The notes beneath the pieces were generated by a model. It made no database searches. It worked only from the letters and a program-made list of their open reading frames with translations, and was not told where the DNA came from. Both the position numbers and the translations under genes were made by a program. 10,221 bases of DNA from DASQGA01 sp035535315 (GTDB taxonomy: Bacteria; Actinomycetota; Thermoleophilia; Gaiellales; Gaiellaceae), in assembly GCA_035535315.1 (NCBI GenBank), contig DATLQD010000162.1, forward strand, positions 1-10,221, given 5' to 3'. Positions 7,329 through 10,221 of the stretch are shown here, in pieces. Position 1 is the stretch's first letter. Every line of letters starts with the position of its first letter.

Positions 7329-7760
7329 ATGAGTGACAACCGTGTTCCAGCCGCCGCTCTCGCAGCGTTCGGTGCGGCGAGTGCAATCCCGATTCCCTTG
7401 GCGCAGTTCGACTTCGCAGGACTCGTCAACGCCTTCGACATCGACAGCGGCGACTCTCCGCGCGCACTGCTAGTCATGGCCGGCGTGGGCGGCTTCCTGA
7501 CGATTGCGGTGCTCGCACTCGCATTTGCCGGGGCGGGTCTCGCTCTCGCAGGTGCTCCAACAGCACGGGCGCTCCTTATCACCGCGGCACTCGCCGGGCT
7601 TGTTACGGCGATGCCGCTCTGGATTCCGACCGGCGTGGTCATCGGGGCGGCCGCGATCTTGCTCGGCCAGCCGAGCAGCGGCCGCGCCGCAACTGGAGGC
7701 GGGAACGTTCTGGGAAGCCGCGGCGTAACTACGCGAACGCCGCGACAAGGAGAAGTGTGA
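7329..7760 (+). CDS. hypothetical small multi-pass membrane protein
   Basis: A 143-residue protein I do not recognise. It is rich in Ala, Gly and Leu, with hydrophobic stretches at about 8-24, 46-75 (long enough for one long or two short passes), 80-95 and 97-113. A hydrophilic tail follows (~114-143) with Gly, Thr and Arg. It is probably an inner-membrane protein with three or four passes; no catalytic motif is visible. The ATG is supported by AAAGGAAGG (7318-7326) just upstream. It is divergent from the kinase gene and shares with it the region holding a putative operator. Its stop overlaps the start of the next gene by 4 bases (GTGA), so the two are translationally coupled. Confidence 0.7.
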   Translation: MSDNRVPAAALAAFGAASAIPIPLAQFDFAGLVNAFDIDSGDSPRALLVMAGVGGFLTIAVLALAFAGAGLALAGAPTARALLITAALAGLVTAMPLWIPTGVVIGAAAILLGQPSSGRAATGGGNVLGSRGVTTRTPRQGEV

Positions 7761-7966
7761 CTCGCATCCTCGTTCACCGCTGGCTGCCGCTCACAGTTGC
7801 GACCACCACTGCGCTGGCTCTTTGGGGGCTCGCCGCCGTCCACGGGTACGGCTGGGCGATGATCTGGCTCCCGGCCGCGGTGGCAGGCGCCGCCTGGCCG
7901 AAGCAGGGCAAACGATCGTTCGATGACTGCCGTAGCTGGGGACGTGAGCGGCGAGGCCGAGGGTGA
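7757..7966 (+). CDS. hypothetical two-pass small membrane protein
   Basis: A 69-residue protein starting at GTG 7757, which overlaps the TGA of the preceding gene by 4 bases. AAGGAG (7747-7752) lies 4 bases upstream, good support for translation. Two hydrophobic segments (about 8-27 and 31-47) are joined by a short HGYGW turn; the tail from residue 48 is strongly basic (KQGKRSFDDCRSWGRERRGRG) and probably cytoplasmic. I do not recognise a family. It probably acts with the upstream membrane protein. The low-complexity basic tail could partly reflect a lost original stop codon, which cannot be judged without homologues. It ends 12 bases from the convergent hydrolase gene. Confidence 0.55.
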   Translation: MTRILVHRWLPLTVATTTALALWGLAAVHGYGWAMIWLPAAVAGAAWPKQGKRSFDDCRSWGRERRGRG

Positions 7967-7978
7967 GGGCGGTCTCGC

Positions 7979-8932
7979 TCAATCCGTCCGGGCCTTGATC
8001 CAGTGGATTACTGCTGGAAGAGCACGGGGGTCTGTTGGGGGAACGTCGAGCAGGCCGTGTCCGGCTTGCGGATACACGAGAACACTGAAGTCCTTGCCCT
8101 TCGCCTTCAGCCCATTGAGAACGTCGACGTCGTCGTCAGTCGGCTGCGAGCGGTCGGCACCGCCGTAGACCCAGAGCGCGGGCGTCTCGAGTTGCTCCAG
8201 GTACGAGCGCGGATCGAAGCCGGCCGGCCCTGGAGTGCGAAGTCCGCCAGCGGTCCTCACGAACGAGGCCAGCCTCAGAAGTGATCCCTGCTCGCCTGTC
8301 CCTTGACTGTAGAGGTCTTCCTCTCCGGAGGAGACTGCGGGCGCGTCCACTAGGGCGGTGAAGCCCACACGCCCGTTGGAGCGAACGGCCGCCAGCGGTA
8401 CCACCCAGCCGGCCTGGCTGGCTCCGAGCAAGCCGATCCGGCTCGGGTCGATCTCGGGGCGAGAGCGCAGCACCGCCACGGCGCCGTCTACGTCCGCTGC
8501 CAACAGGTTGAACTGGCCGTAGTCACCCGGGCAGCACTCACCCTCTGATTCGCCCACCCCACGCTTGTCGTACGAGAGGACGGCGATGCCCGAGTCGACG
8601 AGCGCCTGAACGAGAGGCGCGCCGTCATAGGGGAGACGAGCGCTCTCGCCGGCCCCATGCACCCAGACGACGGCCGGAAACGGCCCTCGGCCGGGCGGCA
8701 CGTCGAGCGTTCCGGCGATCTGCGCGCCCACACACGCGAAACGGACGCCGAACTCGCGATGGGTGGACGATACGACTGCCGAGTCGAACGTAACGGTAGG
8801 CGCGTTGCATCGGGCATCCGCCGGATCGGCGAAGGGATGCGAGCTCGACCTACTAAGAAAAACAAGGGTGACGAGCGACGCAGCGACGAGGACGAGTGCG
8901 ACGAGAGCCGCGATGAGGCCTACTTTCTTCAT
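7979..8932 (-). CDS. membrane-anchored alpha/beta-hydrolase
   Basis: A 317-residue protein (from ATG 8932) with one N-terminal hydrophobic helix (~4-26) and no lipobox, so it is probably an anchored or secreted extracytoplasmic enzyme. Numbering from GTG 8941 (320 residues), the alpha/beta-hydrolase core shows an oxyanion segment VHGAGES (94-100), SYDKRGVGES (123-132), nucleophile elbow GASQAG with Ser175, acid Asp263 in YGGADRSQP, and His295 in QAGHGLLD, a full Ser-Asp-His triad. It resembles dienelactone-hydrolase/peptidase-like esterases; the substrate is unknown. Cys45, Cys70 and the pair Cys136-Cys137 could form disulfides outside the cell. ATG 8932 is chosen because AGGGGG (complement of 8941-8946) is 8 bases upstream, whereas it would touch GTG 8941. 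It follows the 64-residue gene by 12 bases, so the two are probably one operon. Confidence 0.9.
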   Translation of the reverse strand: MKKVGLIAALVALVLVAASLVTLVFLSRSSSHPFADPADARCNAPTVTFDSAVVSSTHREFGVRFACVGAQIAGTLDVPPGRGPFPAVVWVHGAGESARLPYDGAPLVQALVDSGIAVLSYDKRGVGESEGECCPGDYGQFNLLAADVDGAVAVLRSRPEIDPSRIGLLGASQAGWVVPLAAVRSNGRVGFTALVDAPAVSSGEEDLYSQGTGEQGSLLRLASFVRTAGGLRTPGPAGFDPRSYLEQLETPALWVYGGADRSQPTDDDVDVLNGLKAKGKDFSVLVYPQAGHGLLDVPPTDPRALPAVIHWIKARTD

Positions 8933-8940
8933 CTTCGCCA

Positions 8941-8946
8941 CCCCCT
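8941..8946 (-). promoter_or_regulatory. Shine-Dalgarno site of the anchored hydrolase, overlapping the upstream stop codon
   Basis: AGGGGG on the complement. Its first bases lie within the TAG stop of the 64-residue gene (8945-8947), and it is 8 bases from ATG 8932. The spacing favours ATG 8932 over GTG 8941 and suggests translational coupling of the two genes. Confidence 0.55.
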
Positions 8947-9139
8947 AACGCTCGCAGCGGGCGAGCTTCGTGAGCTTGGCGCCGTACTCGCTGTCGGCGG
9001 CCTGCCGCAACTCGGCCGGGTTGGGGCTCCCACACCTCCCGTGCTCCCCGGCGAAAGCCGCGAGCGTGAAGAGCGCGGCCGTCGAGGCGAGGACGACGAG
9101 AACGACCGTCGCCAACGTGATGATCAGGGTCTTTCTCAC
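8945..9139 (-). CDS. small secreted or membrane-anchored protein with two cysteines
   Basis: A 64-residue protein starting at GTG 9139, strongly supported by AAGGAGG (complement of 9147-9153) 7 bases upstream. The N-terminus is a short basic MRK followed by a hydrophobic stretch (4-30) ending in AFA, which could be a signal-peptidase cleavage site or an uncleaved anchor. The remaining ~34 residues are hydrophilic, with Cys36 and Cys62, which could form one disulfide outside the cell. No family recognised. It sits directly upstream of the anchored hydrolase, whose Shine-Dalgarno overlaps this gene's stop, so a shared transcript is likely. The role is unknown; a partner or regulator of the hydrolase is speculation. 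Confidence 0.65.
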   Translation of the reverse strand: MRKTLIITLATVVLVVLASTAALFTLAAFAGEHGRCGSPNPAELRQAADSEYGAKLTKLARCER

Positions 9140-9202
9140 TGCGGTTCCTCCTTGTGCGTGGACTGGCCTCGACCGTAGGAGGGAGCGCCTCGCAGCGCAT
9201 CG

Positions 9203-10221
9203 ATGAAAACCCTGGACCTAGCGAAATTGGGGGTTTTCCTCGATGTCGTTTGGTGCGACGATCCGCGGGTGGGACGCCTCGTGTTGGCGGCGCTGGGAGC
9301 GGCTCTCGGCCTGTACGCAATCGCGCTTGCAATCTGGGAGCCGGGCATTCTCACCCTGCCCCTTCCGGTCCATCTCGCGATTGGCTGGTCGTTCCTCGCC
9401 GCAGGGCTCGTGGCTTGGGAACAGCGCCCGGAGAACCGTCTCGGGCTCCTCATGATGCTGAGCGGGATCGTCTGGTTCGGCCGGGACTTCGACTGGTTCG
9501 GCTCATGGACAGCCGATCACGCAAGCGAGCTCTCGCAGAACCTATTTCTCGCGCTGCTCGTGCACGAGATCGTCGTCTTCCCCTACGGCGTCACCCGCTC
9601 ACGGCTCGAGCGCTGGCTCGTCATAGCCGCATATGCGCTCGCTGTGCTCGCGTACCCGCCCAGCGAGCTCAGCGACACCGCGAACACCGTCCTGTCCGCC
9701 ATCGCGATCGTGCTCGTGCCCCTCGCCATCTACATCGTGATCGACCGTTGGCTGAAGGCGAACCGGGCGGAACGGCGGGCGCTTCGACCTCTAGTCGTCA
9801 TCGGGCCACCCGTGCTTGTCGTCGTCGCGCTCTCGATCGCGGTCGACTACATCGGCGTCTCCCTCACGTCGACGGGCGAAGCGATCCTCGACTGGTGCGC
9901 CCTCACCTACACGGCGATCCCACTTGCGTTCTTGCTCGGAGTCCTGAGGACGCGCCTCCATCGCGCGTTGATGGGCCGGCTCCTCCACGAGCTGAGCGTC
10001 GGCGCGTCGTTCGAGGACGACGCCCTCCAGGCGGCGGCCGAAGCGGCAAGAAAGGCGCTCCGCGAAGATCGCCCGCTTCCCAACCTCGAGCAGCTGACAA
10101 CCCGCGAGATCGAGGTGCTCGCCCTCCTCGCCGAGGGTAAGACCGACCGCGGGATCGCACAGGAGCTGTACATCACGCCTAAGACGGTCGAGGCGCACGT
10201 GCGCTCGATCTTCCGCAAGCT
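9203..10221 (+). CDS. membrane protein with C-terminal LuxR-type DNA-binding domain, 3' truncated
   Basis: The frame from ATG 9203 stays open to the right edge (340 residues visible). Residues ~24-247 hold about eight hydrophobic helices resembling the sensor module of the kinase at 5433-7166: both share AWxQRPENRLG (71-81 here) and a following FPxGxxRSxL-type loop (126-135 here). A short linker (~250-298) leads to a LuxR-type HTH: LTTREIEVLALLAEGKTDRG from 298, then ITPKTVEAHVRSIFRKL. No HisKA or ATPase domain and no receiver lies between, so this looks like a one-component membrane-tethered transcription regulator. The external Cys-x-x-Cys loop of the kinase is absent. The start is uncertain: AGGAGGGAG (9177-9185) is 17 bases from the ATG, rather far, and GTG 9269, just before the first helix, is an alternative. 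It is divergent from the 64-residue gene, with a 63-base gap. Confidence 0.85.
   Translation, partial: MKTLDLAKLGVFLDVVWCDDPRVGRLVLAALGAALGLYAIALAIWEPGILTLPLPVHLAIGWSFLAAGLVAWEQRPENRLGLLMMLSGIVWFGRDFDWFGSWTADHASELSQNLFLALLVHEIVVFPYGVTRSRLERWLVIAAYALAVLAYPPSELSDTANTVLSAIAIVLVPLAIYIVIDRWLKANRAERRALRPLVVIGPPVLVVVALSIAVDYIGVSLTSTGEAILDWCALTYTAIPLAFLLGVLRTRLHRALMGRLLHELSVGASFEDDALQAAAEAARKALREDRPLPNLEQLTTREIEVLALLAEGKTDRGIAQELYITPKTVEAHVRSIFRK

Noticed and set aside
7466..7473. Partial match ACTGCTAG to the 16-base repeat inside the gene at 7329
   Set aside because: Only 8 bases, inside a coding region, without the second arm; likely chance.
9162..9179. ACTGG...CGTAGG, loosely like the putative operator, in the divergent region before the LuxR fusion gene
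   Set aside because: Arms do not pair well and the spacer differs from the other sites.
9154..10140. Plus-strand open frame (328 codons) over the right-hand region in another frame
   Set aside because: Arg/Pro-rich and without domains, while the frame from 9203 gives membrane helices followed by an unmistakable LuxR HTH.

Overview
The window is high-GC, gene-dense bacterial DNA with short intergenic gaps, GTG as well as ATG starts, and mostly clear Shine-Dalgarno sites. The gene families point to a soil-type actinobacterium: an alpha/beta-hydrolase fused to a class III cyclase, an actinobacterial-style MMPL exporter, and NarL-type sensor kinases with an RPENR-containing multi-pass membrane domain. 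The Thermoleophilia (Gaiellales or Solirubrobacterales) would fit. That placement is inferred from family flavour only; there is no rRNA or marker gene here.

Layout. (1) 2-1904, plus strand: the 3' end of a VOC-family (glyoxalase-like) gene, then a 482-residue alpha/beta-hydrolase/nucleotidyl-cyclase fusion. (2) 1954-7166, minus strand, read right to left: an eight-pass membrane histidine kinase, its LuxR-type response regulator (10-base overlap), an MMPL/RND-type exporter, and a small SRPBCC (START-like) protein. (3) 7329-7966, plus strand: two small translationally coupled membrane proteins of unknown function, divergent from the kinase. (4) 7979-9139, minus strand: a 64-residue secreted or membrane-anchored small protein, then a membrane-anchored alpha/beta-hydrolase. 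(5) 9203 to the right edge, plus strand: a multi-pass membrane protein that runs straight into a LuxR-type HTH, cut off by the window.

The most coherent unit is the kinase-regulator-exporter-SRPBCC block. A 16-base sequence occurs exactly twice in the window: 68 bases upstream of the kinase start and 110 bases upstream of the exporter start, in the same orientation relative to both genes. A related perfect inverted repeat (ACTAC-N5-GTAGT) lies next to the exporter copy. I infer that these are operators of the response regulator, so that the system would control its own operon, the exporter and possibly the divergent small membrane genes.

Two proteins look rewired. The hydrolase-cyclase fusion has Trp where the catalytic His is expected, and its cyclase substrate-selecting Lys/Asp pair is replaced by Asp/Lys. 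The protein at the right edge joins a membrane sensor module like that of the neighbouring kinase to a LuxR DNA-binding domain, with no kinase or receiver between them. No rRNA, tRNA, CRISPR array, insertion sequence or convincing intrinsic terminator was seen, and no stretch over 300 bases lacks a gene.
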